Source of the DNA: Portulaca oleracea
Taxonomy: Eukaryota; Streptophyta; Magnoliopsida; Caryophyllales; Portulacaceae
DNA: 64,000 nt
Assembly (NCBI GenBank): GCA_029582165.1
Contig: CM055874.1
Location: forward strand, 26,314,383 to 26,378,382
Direction of reading: 5' to 3'
The notes below the pieces were generated by a model. That model was given only the letters and a program-made list of their open reading frames with translations. It was not told where the DNA came from and searched no databases. Positions 9,787-23,020 of the stretch are shown piece by piece. Each line of letters begins with the position of its first letter. Positions within the stretch are counted from its first letter, which is position 1. A program made the position numbers and the translations under genes.

Positions 9787-10785
9787 TGATGTATAATGGG
9801 ATCACAAGATCACATTACACAAAAGGATTAAGGATCTTTAAAAGCGAAGATGAAAATCTCCCTTCTCAAAGTTCTTAAGGTGCGAAAATGTAATGGAAAT
9901 GGATAGAAAAGATGGAAAGAACTTATGAAAGGTGATTACCAAATGAAGGTTTGATAATGGACGAATGATGGATGATTGAATGCTTTGGATGGATGCACGA
10001 TTGTTGAAGCTTAGACGTGTGGATGAAGAACGAATGCTTCTTGTTGGGTGCTTGATGAATTCTTGTTGAATTCTTGATGAATTCTTGATTAATGACGTGA
10101 GGTTGGATGAATGTAGATGAATGAACGATGGAATGGATAGTTGGATAGATTTGGCTTTTGAAGGATCGATGAGGATACAGCCACACCACCTCAAAGAACT
10201 CTTCAATTCCTTCCTTTCACCTTCAAGGATGCCACCCTTGAATAGAAGAAGGGGATAACTTCGAAACTCCCTCAAGAGAAACGAAAACTAGCACAGAAGC
10301 TAGAGAGAAAACAACATCATGTGTTTACTTTGTATTTGATATATGAATGAATGAGATTACAAGAGGCCTAAGGGGGGTATTTATAGTAATCCTAGCCCTC
10401 CCTAGACGTGCACAAATCAAGAAATAGGCCCCTTGAGGCTTACATCATCTATTCTAATGATTACATCATAAAGAAAACAATGAACTAAACTAGATTTCAA
10501 ATGATGATAACTTGCTCTATACTTAACCAAATTTAAAGATTCTTCAACCAATAGAAAGCTCCTGGAATGTAGAACATTTCATTCTAGGACACTTTCCTTG
10601 GTAGCTTCATGGTTCTTGAGTTAGAGAGCAAATTACTTGAGTACCCTTGTAGAATTCTTCCAAAGTAGAGAGATATGTAAGAGATGTGAGCTCTTCTTCC
10701 ATGTAGGTGAGTATTTGGCTTCTATGGTGTGTATGGGTTGTCTCCCTTGATGACCTTGATGTATATGGCCATCAAATATACATCA
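9787..10785 (-). repeat. family-B LTR 2 (999 bp)
   Basis: This complete LTR serves both as 5' LTR of unit 1 and as 3' LTR of unit 2. TATAAATA (minus) lies at 10378-10385. The same length as LTRs 1 and 3 and few substitutions indicate recent amplification. Confidence 0.9.
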
Positions 10786-10836
10786 TACTCCCCCGGTTGA
10801 AAAAAGTTTGTCCTCAAACTTTGAGCAACAACTCTC

Positions 10837-12848
10837 TTACTTGCCTTCTTCACAAGAATTACAAACTTTCTTCTTAAAAGCTTTGAAGTCATCATAGATT
10901 CCTTTGATGAACTTCTTAAACTTTCTTCCATTCAATTCTCGAACACAATAAGACTTGGACTTGCGTTTCTCCACCATGATCATGAGTTGTTTACGTTGCT
11001 TCTCATTTCCCAAGTCTATTCTTACCACTTTACCCTTGTCATTTAGCATGAAACAATGCACTTTAATGACTTTAGCTTCTGGGTTCCTTCGAAGCTTTGG
11101 CTTTTTAACCATGATTTCCAAGTAGGTATCTCTAGAGTGCACATGAAAGATTAAGCCATAGGAAATCTCAAGATTGGGTGGTGGCTTGGATCCGAATTGC
11201 TCTCCTCCAAGCTTGTAAGAACAAGACCCTTACACTCTTCATGCTCATGATCTTCCTCCTTCATAATCGACACAATGTGGCTTTCTTCCTCCTTAAGTCG
11301 AAAAGATGGTGCTAGAGGAGTCAAAATAATCTTCTTTTGATTGAGAGTGAGAGTATAAGTGTTGGCTCTCCCATCATGTATGACACTTCTATCAAACAAC
11401 CATGGTCTTCCCAACAAAATATGACAAGTATCCATAGGAATAATATCACACCATAAGGAATCTTTATAATTCCTCCCAATTGAAAGACTTACCAAGACCC
11501 TTTGATCCACACGAATGTCTTGACCTTGGCTTAGCCATCGTATAGTATAAGGTGTGGGATGAGGGATATCCTCCAATTGCAATTTCTTGACCATTGTTGT
11601 AGAAGCGGCATTGGTGCAACTTCCTCCATCTATGATTAATGAGCACACTTTTCCTTTGATGGTACAACGAGAGCGAAAGATAGCCTCCCTTTGCTCTTGG
11701 TCATTCGACACATGAACTACATCCAAGCCCCTTCTTACCACAAGTAACTCTCCTTCATCCGACTCTTCTACACATTCCTCTTCCACATTTTCTTCTTCAT
11801 TCACGTCAATGGTGCCAACTACTTCCTCCTCATTATACTCCGGCTCAACATACAAAGCACTTTGATATTCAACCAAAGATACTACCATTTTGTTAGGACA
11901 CTCCGAGGCATAATGACCTAACCCTTGGCAACGAAAACATCTTCGTGGGGCTAAAGTTTTGGCTTCTTGGACGTGGGGTTTTGGGATGGATGGGGGTTGA
12001 TTTTGTGGAGTTTTTGTGTTTGGGGGTTTTGTAGGGAATGTGGACGATTGTTGTGGCGTGTGTGGGAATGTAGGGTGGGATGATTCTTGTGGGGTTTGGT
12101 ATTTGTTCAAGGCTTCTTTTCCCTTATTCCTCCTTTGCCTTTCAACTTTAAGGGATAAAGAACTCAACTCATCCAAGGTTTTGTATGGTTGCAACTCAAC
12201 AATGTATCTAATCCAATCATTAAGACCAAAAAGATAACGTACCAAAGTTTGTGGTTCATTCTCCTTGATATCACAACGCCAAAGAAGATGTTCAAACTCC
12301 TTTGTGTATTCCTCCACACTTTTGCTCCCTTGAACCAATCGTTGTAGCTTGTAGTAGTTATCTTGGAGATAACTTGGTGGTAGGAACTTCTCTTGGAGCT
12401 TCTTTTTCATCTTATCCCACGTTCTAATCTTGTCCTTGCCCTTAGCTTGTCTCTTCTTTTGCAAATTGGCCCACCATATGGACGGATGTTTTCGCAACTT
12501 AAGAGCCACATACTTTACTTTCTTCTCATCATCAACTTCTTTAAGATCAAAAATACGTTCAACAGTTTGCATCCAATCTAAGAAGTTTTCAGGATCAAGA
12601 TTACCATTAAATTCCGGAATCTCCACTTTGAATCCAAAATGTTCTTCCCTTCTTGAACGTCCACTACTTTGAGAATCCTCCTCATCTTCTTGAGATTTTC
12701 TCACAAAAGAATCATCACGTATCTCTCTATGTTGAAGGTGCATGTATCTCTTTAGTTGTTCGTTGAGATTGGTGATTTTTCTCTTCAAAGCTTTAACATC
12801 TTCCTGGGGTTCCATTGGTGTAGGTGTGGAAGTGCTAGAATCGTCCAT
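10837..12848 (-). pseudogene. gag-protease of family-B unit 2 (frameshifted before the tail)
   Basis: The gag and protease are open from ATG 12848 to a stop near 11151 (565 aa). A net 1-nt loss with substitutions at about 11143-11155 then puts the basic tail (10837-11142) in another frame. Zinc knuckle, DGGS and capsid region are intact. The residue after the zinc knuckle is NKMVV, as in units 3-5, while unit 1 has NKRVV. Confidence 0.85.
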
Positions 12849-13110
12849 CTTGATCAATCTTGGTGCAAAAAGATTGCAAGATTCATCGTTTAGGGGTTTT
12901 GGATGGGTAAAGGACGAGAGAGATTTGTATTTGGGGCGGATTTGTGTTTGGGCTATGGGTTCTTTATGGAGTTTATGGTTCTTTATGAGTTCTTGATGGG
13001 TTCTTGGAAGAACTCATGGGTGGCGTGATGATGGTGGGATGGGGGGGATGGAATTTTGATGGAAAGATGGTGGAAAGATGGATCAAGAACTAAGAGAATC
13101 AATCTCCTAA

Positions 13111-13122
13111 GCTCTGATACCA
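13111..13122 (-). other. primer binding site (B unit 2)
   Basis: TGGTATCAGAGC on the minus strand, 4 nt from LTR 3. Its presence shows unit 2 has all the cis signals for reverse transcription. Confidence 0.88.
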
Positions 13123-13126
13123 ATTT

Positions 13127-14125
13127 TGATGTATAATGGGATCACAAGATCACATTACACAAAAGGATTAAGGATCTTTAAAAGCGAAGATGAAAATCTC
13201 CCTTCTCAAAGTTCTTAAGGTGCGAAAATGTAATGGAAATGGATAGAAAAGATGGAAAGAACTTATGAAAGATGATTACCAAATGAAGGTTTGATAATGG
13301 ACGAATGATGGATGATTGAATGCTTTGGATGGATGCACGATTGTTGAAGCATAGACGTGTGGATGAAGAACGAATGCTTCTTGTTGGCTGCTTGATGAAT
13401 TCTTTTTGAATTCTTGATGAATTCTTGATGAATGACGTGAGGTTGGATGAATGTAGTTGAATGAACGATGGAATGGATAGTTGGATAGATTTGGCTTTTG
13501 AAAAATCGATGAGGATACAGCCACACCACCTCAAAGAACTCTTCAATTCCTTCCTTTCACCTTCAAGGATGCCACCCTTGAATAGAAGAAGGGGATAACT
13601 TCGAAACTCCCTCAAGAGAAACGAAAACTAGCACAAAAGCTACAGAGAAAACAACACCATGTGTTTACTTTGTATTTGATATATGAATGAATGAGATTAC
13701 AAGAGGCCTAAGGGGGGTATTTATAGTAATCCTAGCCCTCCCTAGACGTGCACAAATCAAGAAATAGGCCCCTTGAGGCTTACATCATCTATTCTAATGA
13801 TTACATCATAAAGAACACAATGAACTAAACTAGATTTCAAATGATGATAACTTGCTCTATACTTAACCAAATTTAAAGATTCTTTAACCAATAGAAAGCT
13901 CCTGGAATGTAGATCATTTCATTGTAGGACACTTTCCTTGGTAGCTTCATGGTTCTTGAGTTAGAGAGCAAATTACTTGAGTACCCTTGTAGAATTCTTC
14001 CAAAGTAGAGAGATATGTAAGAGATGTGAGCTCTTCTTCCATGTAGGTGAGTATTTGGCTTCTATGGTGTGTATGGGTTGTCTCCCTTGATGATCTTGAT
14101 GTATATGGCCATCAAATATACATCA
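13127..14125 (-). repeat. family-B LTR 3 (999 bp)
   Basis: This complete LTR is shared by units 2 and 3, with TATAAATA (minus) at 13718-13725. It carries a few private substitutions, for example in the GAATTCTT repeat, where TTTTTGAATTC replaces TTGTTGAATTC. Confidence 0.9.
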
Positions 14126-14176
14126 TACTCCCCCGGTTGAAAAAAGTTTGTCCTCAAACTTTGAGCAACAACTATC

Positions 14177-16197
14177 TTACTTGCCTTCTTCACAAGAATT
14201 ACAAACTTTCTTCTTAAAAGCTTTGAAGTCATCATAGATTCCTTTGATGAACTTCTTAAACTTTCTTCCGTTCAATTCTCGAACACAATAAGACTTGGAC
14301 TTGCGTTTCTCCACCATGATCCTGAGTTGTTCACGTTGCTTCTCATTTCCCAAGTCCATTCTTACCACTTTACCCTTGTCATTTAGCATGAAACAATGCA
14401 CTTTAATGACTTTAGCTTCTGGGTTCCTTCGAAGCTTTGGCTTTTTAACCATGATTTCCAAGTAGGTATCTCTAGAGTGCACATGAAAGATTCGCTTCAT
14501 AGGAAATCTCAAGATTGGGTGGTGGCTTGGATCCGAATTGCTCTCCTCCAAGCTTGTAAGAACAACACCCTTACACCCTTACACTCTTCATGCTCATGAT
14601 CTTCCTCCTTCATAATCGACACAATGTGGCTTTCTTCCTCCTTAAGTCGAAAAGATGGTGCTAGAGGTGTCAAAATAATCTTCTTTTGATTGAGAGTGAG
14701 AGTATAAGTGTTGGCTCTCCCATCATGTATGACACTTCTATCAAACAACCATGGTCTTCCCAACAAAATATGACAAGTATCCATAGGAATAATATCACAC
14801 CATAAGGAATCTTTATAATTCCTCCCAATTGAAAGACTTACCAAGACCCTTTGATCCACACGAATGTCTTGACCTTGGCTTAGCCATTGTATAGTATAAG
14901 GTGTGGGATGAGGGATATCCTCCAATTGCAATTTCTTGACCATTGTTGTAGAAGCGGCATTGGTGCAACTTCCTCCATCTATGATTAATGAGAACACTTT
15001 TCCTTTGATGGTACAACGAGAGCGAAAGATAGCCTCCCTTTGCTCTTGGTCATTCGACACATGAACTACATCCAAGCCCCTTCTTACCACAAGTAACTCT
15101 CCTTCATCCGACTCTTCTACACATTCCTCTTCCACATTTTCTTCCGCATTCACGTCAATGGTGCCAACTACTTCCTCCTCATTATACTCCGGCTCAACAT
15201 ACAAAGCACTTTGATATTCAACCAAAGATACTACCATTTTGTTAGGACACTCCGAGGCATAATGACCTAACCCTTGGCAACGAAAACATCTTCGTGGGGC
15301 TAAAGTTTTGGCTTCTTGGACGTGGGGTTTTGGGATGGATGGGGGTTGATTTTGTGGAGTTTTTGTGTTTGGGGGTTTTGTAGGGAATGTGGACGATTGT
15401 TGTGGCGTGTGTGGGAATGTAGGGTGGGATGATTCTTGTGGGGTTTGGTATTTGTTCAAGGCTTCTTTTCCCTTATTCCTCCTTTGCCTTTCAACTTTAA
15501 GGGATAAAGAACTCAACTCATCCAAGGTTTTGTATGGTTGCAACTCAACAATGTATCTAATCCAATCATTAAGACCAAAAAGATAACGTACCAAAGTTTG
15601 TGGTTCATTCTCCTTGATATCACAACGCCAAAGAAGATGTTCAAACTCCTTTGTGTATTCCTCCACACTTTTGCTCCCTTGAACCAATCGTTGTAGTTTG
15701 TAGTAGTTATCTTGGAGATAACTTGGTGGTAGGAACTTCTCTTGGAGCTTCTTTTTCATCTTATCCCACGTTCTAATCTTGTCCTTGCCCTTAGCTTGTC
15801 TCTTCTTTTGCAAATTGGCCCACCATATGGACGGATGTTTTCGCAACTTAAGAGCCACATACTTTACTTTCTTCTCATCATCAACTTCTTTAAGATCAAA
15901 AATACGTTCAATAGTTTGCATCCAATCTAAGAAGTTTTCAGGATCAAGATTACCATTAAATTCTGGAATCTCCACTTTGAATCCAAAATGTTCTTCCCTT
16001 CTTGAACGTCCACTACTTTGAGAATCCTCCTCATCTTCTTGAGATTTTCTCACAAAAGAATCATCACGTATCTCTCTATGTTGAAGATGCATGTATCTCT
16101 TTAGTTGTTCGTTGAGATTGGTGATTTTTCTCTTCAAAGCTTCAACATCTTCCTGGGGTTCCATTGGTGTAGGTGTGGAAGTGCTAGAATCGTCCAT
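14177..16197 (-). pseudogene. gag-protease of family-B unit 3 (frameshifted at the protease-tail boundary)
   Basis: The frame is open from ATG 16197 to about 14509. An 8-nt direct duplication of a CCCTTACA-type motif at about 14566-14582 moves the rest out of frame, and the 124-codon tail segment reads separately at 14177-14551. A Cys beside the protease motif is Phe here (KVFSLIIDGG). Otherwise it closely resembles unit 2. Confidence 0.85.
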
Positions 16198-16459
16198 CTT
16201 GATCAATCTTGGTGCAAAAAGATTGTAAGATTCATGGTTTAGGGGTTTTGGATGGGTAAAGGACGAGAGAGGTTTGTATTTGGGGCGGATTTGTGTTCGG
16301 GCTATGGGTTCTTTATGGAGTTTATGGTTCTTTATGAGTTCTTGATGGGTTCTTGGAAGAACTCATGGGTGGCGTGATGATGGTGGGATGGTGGGAATGG
16401 AATTTTGATGGAAAGATGGTGGAAAGATGGATCAAGAACTAAGAGAATCAATCTCCTAA

Positions 16460-16471
16460 GCTCTGATACCA
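16460..16471 (-). other. primer binding site (B unit 3)
   Basis: TGGTATCAGAGC on the minus strand, 4 nt from LTR 4. Confidence 0.88.
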
Positions 16472-16475
16472 ATTT

Positions 16476-17485
16476 TGATGTATAATGGGATCACAAGATC
16501 ACATTACACAGAAGGATTAAGGATCTTTAAAAGCGAAGATGAAAATCTCCCTTCTCAAAGTTCTTAAGGTGCGAAAATGTAATGGAAATGAATAGAAAAG
16601 ATGGAAAGAACTTATGAAAGATGATTACCAAATGAAGGTTTGACAATGGACGAATGATGGATGATTGAATGCTTTGAATGGATGCACGATTGTTGAAGCT
16701 TAGACGTGTGGATGAAGAACGAATGCTTCTTGTTGGGTGCTTGATGAATTCTTGTTGAATTCTTGATGAATTCTTGATGAATTCTTGATGAATGACGTGA
16801 GGTTGGATGAATGTAGTTGAATGAACGATGGAATGGATAGTTGGATAGATTTGGCTTTTGAAGGATCGATGAGGATACAGCCACACCACCTCAAAGAACT
16901 CTTCAATTCCTTCCTTTCACCTTCAAGGATGCCACCCTTGAATAGAAGAAGGGGATAACTTCAAAACTCCCTCAAGAGAAACGAAAACTAGCACAAAAGC
17001 TAGAGAGAAAACAACACCATGTGTTTACTTTGTGTTTGATATATGAATGAATGAGATTACAAGAGGCCTAAGGGGGGTATTTATAGTAATCCTAGCCCGC
17101 CCTAGACGTGCACAAATCAAGAAATAGGCCCCTTGAGGCTTACATTATCTATTCTAATGATTACATCATAAAGAAAACAATGAACTAAACTAGATTTCAA
17201 ATGATGATAACTTGCTCTATACTTAACCAAATTTGAAGATTCTTGAACCAATACAAAGCTCCTGGAATGTAGAACATTTCATTCTTGGACACTTTCCTTG
17301 GTAGCTTAATGGTTCTTGAGTTAGAGAGAAAATTACTTGAGTACCCTTGTAGAATTCTTCCAAAGTAGAGAGATATGTAAGAGATGTGAGCTCTTCTTCC
17401 ATGTAGGTGAGTATTTGGCTTCTATGGTGTGTATGGGTTGTCTCCCTTGATGACCTTGATGTATATGGCCATCAAATATACATCA
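16476..17485 (-). repeat. family-B LTR 4 (1010 bp)
   Basis: This is the longest of the five because it has one extra 11-bp GAATTCTTGAT copy near 16740-16790. TATAAATA (minus) lies at 17078-17085. LTR 5 shares the extra copy, so these two are closer kin. Confidence 0.9.
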
Positions 17486-17536
17486 TACTCCCCCGGTTGA
17501 ATAAAGTTTGTCCTCAAACTTTGAGAAACAACTCTC

Positions 17537-19548
17537 TTACTTGCCTTCTTCACAAGAATTACAAACTTTCTTCTTAAAAGCTTTGAAGTCATCATAGATT
17601 CCTTTGATGAACTTCTTAAACTTTCTTCCGTTCAATTCTCGAACACAATAAGACTTGGACTTGTTTTCTCCACCATGATCATGAGTTGTTCACGTTGCTT
17701 CTCATTTCCCAAGTCTATTCTTACCACTTTACCCTTGTCATTTAGCATGAAACAATGCACTTTAATGACTTTAGCTTCTGGGTTCCTTCGAAGCTTTGGC
17801 TTTTCAACCATGAGATCCAAGTAGGTATCTCTAGAGTGCACATGAAAGATTCGCTTCATAGGAAATCTCAAGATTGGGTGGTGGCTTGGATCCGAATTGC
17901 TCTCCTCCAAGCTTGTAAGAACAAGACCCTTACACTCTTCATGCTCATGATCTTCCTCCTTCATAATCGACACAATGTGGCTTTCTTCCTCCTTAAGTCG
18001 AAAAGATGGTGCTAGAGGTGTCAAAATAATCTTCTTTTGATTGAGAGTGAGAGTATAAGTGTTGGCTCTCCCATCATGTATGACACTTCTATCAAACAAC
18101 CATGGTCTTCCCAACAAAATATGACAAGTATCCATAGGAATAATATCACACCATAAGGAATCTTTATAATTCTTCCCAATTGAAAGACTTACCAAGACCC
18201 TTTGATCCACACGAATGTCTTGACCTTGGCTTAGCCATCGTATAGTATAAGGTGTGGGATGAGGGATATCCTCCAATTGCAATTTCTTGACCATTGTTGT
18301 AGAAGCGGCATTGGTGCAACTTCCTCCATCTATGATTAATGAGCACACTTTTCCTTTGATGGTACAACGAGAGCGAAAGATAGCCTCCCTTTGCTCTTGG
18401 TCATTCGACACATGAACTACATCCAAGTCCCTTCTTACCACAAGTAACTCTCCTTCATCCGACTCTTCTACACATTCCTCTTCCACATTTTCTTCCTCAT
18501 TCACGTCAATGGTGCCAACTACTTCCTCCTCATTATACTCCGGCTCAACATACAAAGCACTTTGATATTCAACCAAAGATACTACCATTTTGTTAGGACA
18601 CTCCGAGGCATAATGACCTAACCCTTGGCAACGAAAACATCTTCGTGGGGCTAAAGTTTTGGCTTCTTGGACGTGGGGTTTTGGGATGGAAGGGGGTTGA
18701 TTTTGTGGAGTTTTTGTGTTTGGGGGTTTTGTAGCGAATGTGGATGATTGTTGTGGCGTGTGCGGGAATGTAGGGTGGGATGATTCTTGTGGGGTTTGGT
18801 ATTTGTTCAAGGCTTCTTTTCCCTTATTCCTCCTTTGCCTTTCAACTTTAAGGGATAAAGAACTCAACTCATCCAAGGTTTTGTATGGTTGCAACTCAAC
18901 AATGTATCTAATCCAATCATTAAGACCAAAAAGATAACGTACCAAAATTTGTGGTTCATTCTCCTTGATATCACAACGCCAAAGAAGATGTTCAAACTCC
19001 TTTGTGTATTCCTCCACACTTTTTCTCCCTTGAACCAATCGTTGTAGCTTGTAGTAGTTATCTTGGAGATAACTTTGTGGTAGGAACTTCTCTTGGAACT
19101 TCTTTTTCATCTTATCCCACGTTCTAATCTTGTCCTTGCCCTTAGCTTGTCTCTTCTTTTGCAAATTGGCCCACCATATGGACGCATGTTTTCGCAACTT
19201 AAGAGCCACATACTTTACTTTCTTCTCATCATCAACTTCTTTAAGATCAAAAATACGTTCAACAGTTTGCATCCAATCTAAGAAGTTTTCAGGATCAAGA
19301 TTACCATTAAATTCCGGAATCTCCACTTTGAATCCAAAATGTTCTTCCCTTCTTGAACGTCCACTACTTTGAGAATCCTCCTCATCTTCTTGAGATTTTC
19401 TCACAAAAGAATCATCACGTATCTCTCTATGTTGAAGATGCATATATCTCTTTAGTTGTTCGTTGAGATTGGTGATTTTTCTCTTCAAAGCTTCAACATC
19501 TTCCTGGGGTTCCATTGGTGTAGGTGTGGAAGTGCTAGAATCGTCCAT
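17537..19548 (-). pseudogene. gag-protease of family-B unit 4 (frameshift in the tail)
   Basis: The frame is open from ATG 19548 to 17632, losing only the last ~32 residues to a 1-nt deletion near 17664. The tail carries DLMVEKPKL, shared with unit 5, where unit 1 has EIMVKKPKL. Capsid, knuckle and protease motifs are intact, with PQSYLQ and QGRKS substitutions in the capsid region. Confidence 0.85.
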
Positions 19549-19810
19549 CTTGATCAATCTTGGTGCAAAAAGATTGCAAGATTCATGGTTTAGGGGTTTT
19601 GGATGGGTAAAGGACGAGAGAGGTTTGTATTTGGGGCGGATTTGTGTTTGGGCTATGGGTTCTTTATGGAGTTTATGGTTCTTTATGAGTTCTTGATGGG
19701 TTCTTGGAAGAACTCATGGGTGGCGTGATGATGGTGGGATGGTGGGGATGGAATTTTGATGGAAAGATGGTGGAAAGATGGATCAAGAACTAAGAGAATC
19801 AATCTCCTAA

Positions 19811-19822
19811 GCTCTGATACCA
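19811..19822 (-). other. primer binding site (B unit 4)
   Basis: TGGTATCAGAGC on the minus strand, 4 nt from LTR 5. It is the last primer binding site before the plus-strand one at 57529. Confidence 0.88.
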
Positions 19823-19826
19823 ATTT

Positions 19827-20828
19827 TGATGTATAATGGGATCACAAGATCACATTACACAAAAGGATTAAGGATCTTTAAAATCGAAGATGAAAATCTC
19901 CCTTCTCAAAGTTCTTAAGGTGCAAAAATGTAATGGAAATGGATAGATTTGAACTTATGAAAGATGATTACCAAATGAAGGTTTGATAATGGACGAATGA
20001 TGGATGATTGAATGCTTTGGATGGATGCACGATTGTTGAAGCTTAGACGTGTGAATGAAGAATGAATGCTTCTTGTTGGGTGCTTGATGAATTCTTGTTG
20101 AATTCTTGATGAATTCTTGATGAATTCTTGATGAATGACGTGAGGTTGGATGAATGTAGTTGAATGAACGATGGAATGGATAGTTGGATAGATTTGGCTT
20201 TTGAAGGATCGATGAGGATACAGCCACACCACCTCAAAGAACTCTTCAATTCCTTCCTTTCACCTTCAATGATGCCACCCTTGAATAGAAGAAGGGGATA
20301 ACTTCGAAAATCCCTCAAGAGAAACGAAAACTAGCACAAAAGCTAGAGAGAAAACAACACCATGTGTTTACTTTGTATTTGATATATGAATGAATGAGAT
20401 TACAAGAGGCCTAAGGGGGGTATTTATAGTAATCCTAGCCCTCCCTAGACGTGCACAAATGAAGAAATAGGCCCCTTGAGGCTTAGATCATCTATTCTAA
20501 TGATTACATCATAAAGAAAACAATGAACTAAACTAGATTTCAAATGATGATAACTTGCTCTATACTTAACCAAATTTGAAGATTCTTGAACCAATAGAAA
20601 GCTCCTGAAATGTAGAACATTTCATTCTAGGACACTTTCCTTAGTAGCTTCATGGTTCTTGAGTTAGAGAGCAAATTACTTGAGTACCCTTGTAGAATTC
20701 TTCCAAAGTAGAGAGATATGTAAGAGATGTGAGCTCTTCTTCCATGTAGGTGAGTATTTGGCTTCTATGGTGTGTATGGGTTGTCTCCCTTGATGACCTT
20801 GATGTATATGGCCATCAAATATACATCA
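19827..20828 (-). repeat. family-B LTR 5 (1002 bp), last complete B LTR
   Basis: It has the extra 11-bp repeat of LTR 4 and an 8-bp deletion near 19946. TATAAATA (minus) lies at 20421-20428. It serves unit 4 as 5' LTR and unit 5 as 3' LTR. Confidence 0.9.
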
Positions 20829-20879
20829 TACTCCCCCGGTTGAATAAAGTTTGTCCTCAAACTTTGAGCAACAACTCTC

Positions 20880-22891
20880 TTACTTGCCTTCTTCACAAGA
20901 ATTACAAATTTTCTTCTTTAAAGCTTTGAAGTCATCATAGATTCCTTTTATGAACTTCTTAAACTTTCTTCCGTTCAATTCTCGAACACAATAAGACTTG
21001 GACTTGCGTTTCTCCACCATGATCATGAGTTGTTCACGTTGCTTCTCATTTCCCAAGTCTATTCTTACCACTTTACCCTTGTCATTTAGCATGAAACAAT
21101 GCACTTTAATGACTTTAGCTTCTGGGTTCCTTCGAAGCTTTGGCTTTTCAACCATGAGATCCAAGTAGGTATCTCTAGAGTGCACATGAAAGATTCGCTT
21201 CATAGGAAATCTCAAGATTGGGTGGTGGCTTGGATCCGAATTGCTCTCCTCCAAGCTTTAAGAATAAGACCCTTACACTCTTCATGCTCATGATCTTCCT
21301 CCTTCATAATCGAAACAATGTGGCTTTCTTCCTCCTTAAGTCGAAAAGATGGTGCTAGAGGTGTCAAAATAATCTTCTTTTGATTGAGAGTGAGAGTATA
21401 AGTGTTAGCTCTCCCATCATGTATGACACTTCTATCAAACAACCATGGTCTTCCCAACAAAATATGACAAGTATCCATAGGAATAATATCACACCATAAG
21501 GAATCTTTATAATTCTTCCCAATTGAAAGACTTACCAAGACCCTTTGATCCACACGAATGTCTTGACCTTGGCTTAGCCATCGTATAGTATAAGGTGTGG
21601 GATGAGGGATATCCTCCAATTGCAATTTCTTGACCATTGTTGTAGAAGCGGCATTGGTGCAACTTCCTCCATCTATGACTAATGAGCACACTTTTCCTTT
21701 GATGGTACAACGAGAGCGAAAGATAGCCTCCCTTTGCTCTTGGTCATTCGACACATTAACTACATCCAAGTCCCTTCTTACCACAAGTAACTCTCCTTCA
21801 TCCGACTCTTCTACACATTCCTCTTCCACATTTTCTTCCTCATTCACGTCAATGATGCCAACTACTTCCTCCTCATTATACTCCGGCTCAACATACAAAG
21901 CACTTTGATATTCAACTAAAGATACTACCATTTTGTTAGGACACTCCGAGGCATAATGACCTAACCTTTGGCAACGAAAACATCTTCGTGGGGCTAAAGT
22001 TTTGGCGTCTTGGACGTGGGGTTTTGGGATGGATGGGGGTTGATTTTGTGGAGTTTTTGTGTTTGGGGGTTTTGTAGGGAATGTGGACGATTGTTGGGGC
22101 GTGTGCGGGAATGTAGGGTGGGATGATTCTTGTGGGGTTAGGTATTTGTTCAAGGCTTCTTTTCCCTTATTCCTCCTTTACCTTTCAACTTTAAGGGATA
22201 AAGAACTCAACTCATCCAAGGTTTTGTATGGTTGCAACTCAACAATGTATCTAATCCAATCATTAAGACCAAAAAGATAACGTACCAAAGTTTGTGGTTC
22301 ATTCTCCTTGATATCACAACGCCAAAGAAGATGTTCAAACTCCTTTGTGTATTCCTCCACACTTTTGCTCCCTTGAACCAATCGTTGTAGCTTGTAGTAG
22401 TTATCTTGGAGATAACTTGGTGGTAGGAACTTCTCTTGGCGCTTCTTTTTCATCTTATCCCACGTTCTAATCTTGTCCTTGCCCTTAGCTTGTCTCTTCT
22501 TTTGCAAATTGGCCCACCATATGGACGCATGTTTTCGCAACTTAAGAGCCACATACTTTACTTTCTTCTCATCATCAACTTCTTTAAGATCAAAAATACG
22601 TTCAACAGTTTGCATCCAATCTAAGAAGTTTTCAGGATCAAGATTACCATCAAATTCCGGAATCTCCACTTTGAATCCAAAATGTTCTTCCCTTCTTGAA
22701 CGTCCACTACTTTGAGAATCCTCCTCATCTTCTTCTGATTTTCTCACAAAAGAATCATCACGTATCTCTCTATGTTGAAGATGCGTGTATCTCTTTAGTT
22801 GTTCGTTGAGATTGGTGATTTTTCTCTTCAAAGCTTCAACATCTTCCTGGGGTTCCATTGGTGTAGGTGTGGAAGTGCTAGAATCGTCCAT
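20880..22891 (-). pseudogene. gag-protease of family-B unit 5 (nonsense and frameshift)
   Basis: From ATG 22891 the frame runs to a TAA at about 22178 (EVER then stop, an Arg-to-stop change). It resumes at 21212-22153 with zinc knuckle and protease, and a deletion near 21256-21262 shifts the tail (20880-21254). This transition copy has the B interior with protease and tail, but its 5' side carries the leader-LTR fusion of the macrosatellite and it has no primer binding site. Confidence 0.85.
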
Positions 22892-23020
22892 CTTGATCAA
22901 TCTTGGTGCAAAAAGATTGCAAGATTCATGGTTTAGGGGTTTTGGATGGGTAAAGGACGAGAGAGGTTTGTATTTGGGGCGGATTTGTGTTTGGGTTATG
23001 GGTTCTTTATGGAGTTTATG

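Larger units (their letters stand above)
6446..23020 (-). mobile_element. tandem array of non-autonomous family-B elements sharing LTRs
   Basis: Five complete LTRs alternate with gag-protease interiors, all on the minus strand, with periods of 3341, 3340, 3349 and 3351 bp. Four interiors are complete, with polypurine tract and primer binding site. The fifth (20829-23020) loses its primer binding site at the switch to the macrosatellite. The units are very similar, so the array looks recent. No RT or integrase is present. The left flank CAACT (6441-6445) is a candidate target copy, but no intact right end remains. Confidence 0.9.

Noticed and set aside
9923..10275. His/Ser/Ile-rich frames inside the family-B LTRs (for example MVWLYPHRSFK...)
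   Set aside because: They lie across R/U5, overlap in several frames, and change length with each indel of the GAATTCTT repeat. They look like low-complexity readthrough rather than a gene.
16740..16800. Short regularly spaced GAATTCTTGAT repeats, considered as a CRISPR-like or regulatory array
   Set aside because: The repeats are adjacent 11-bp copies without unique spacers, in a plant retrotransposon LTR. Slippage explains them.
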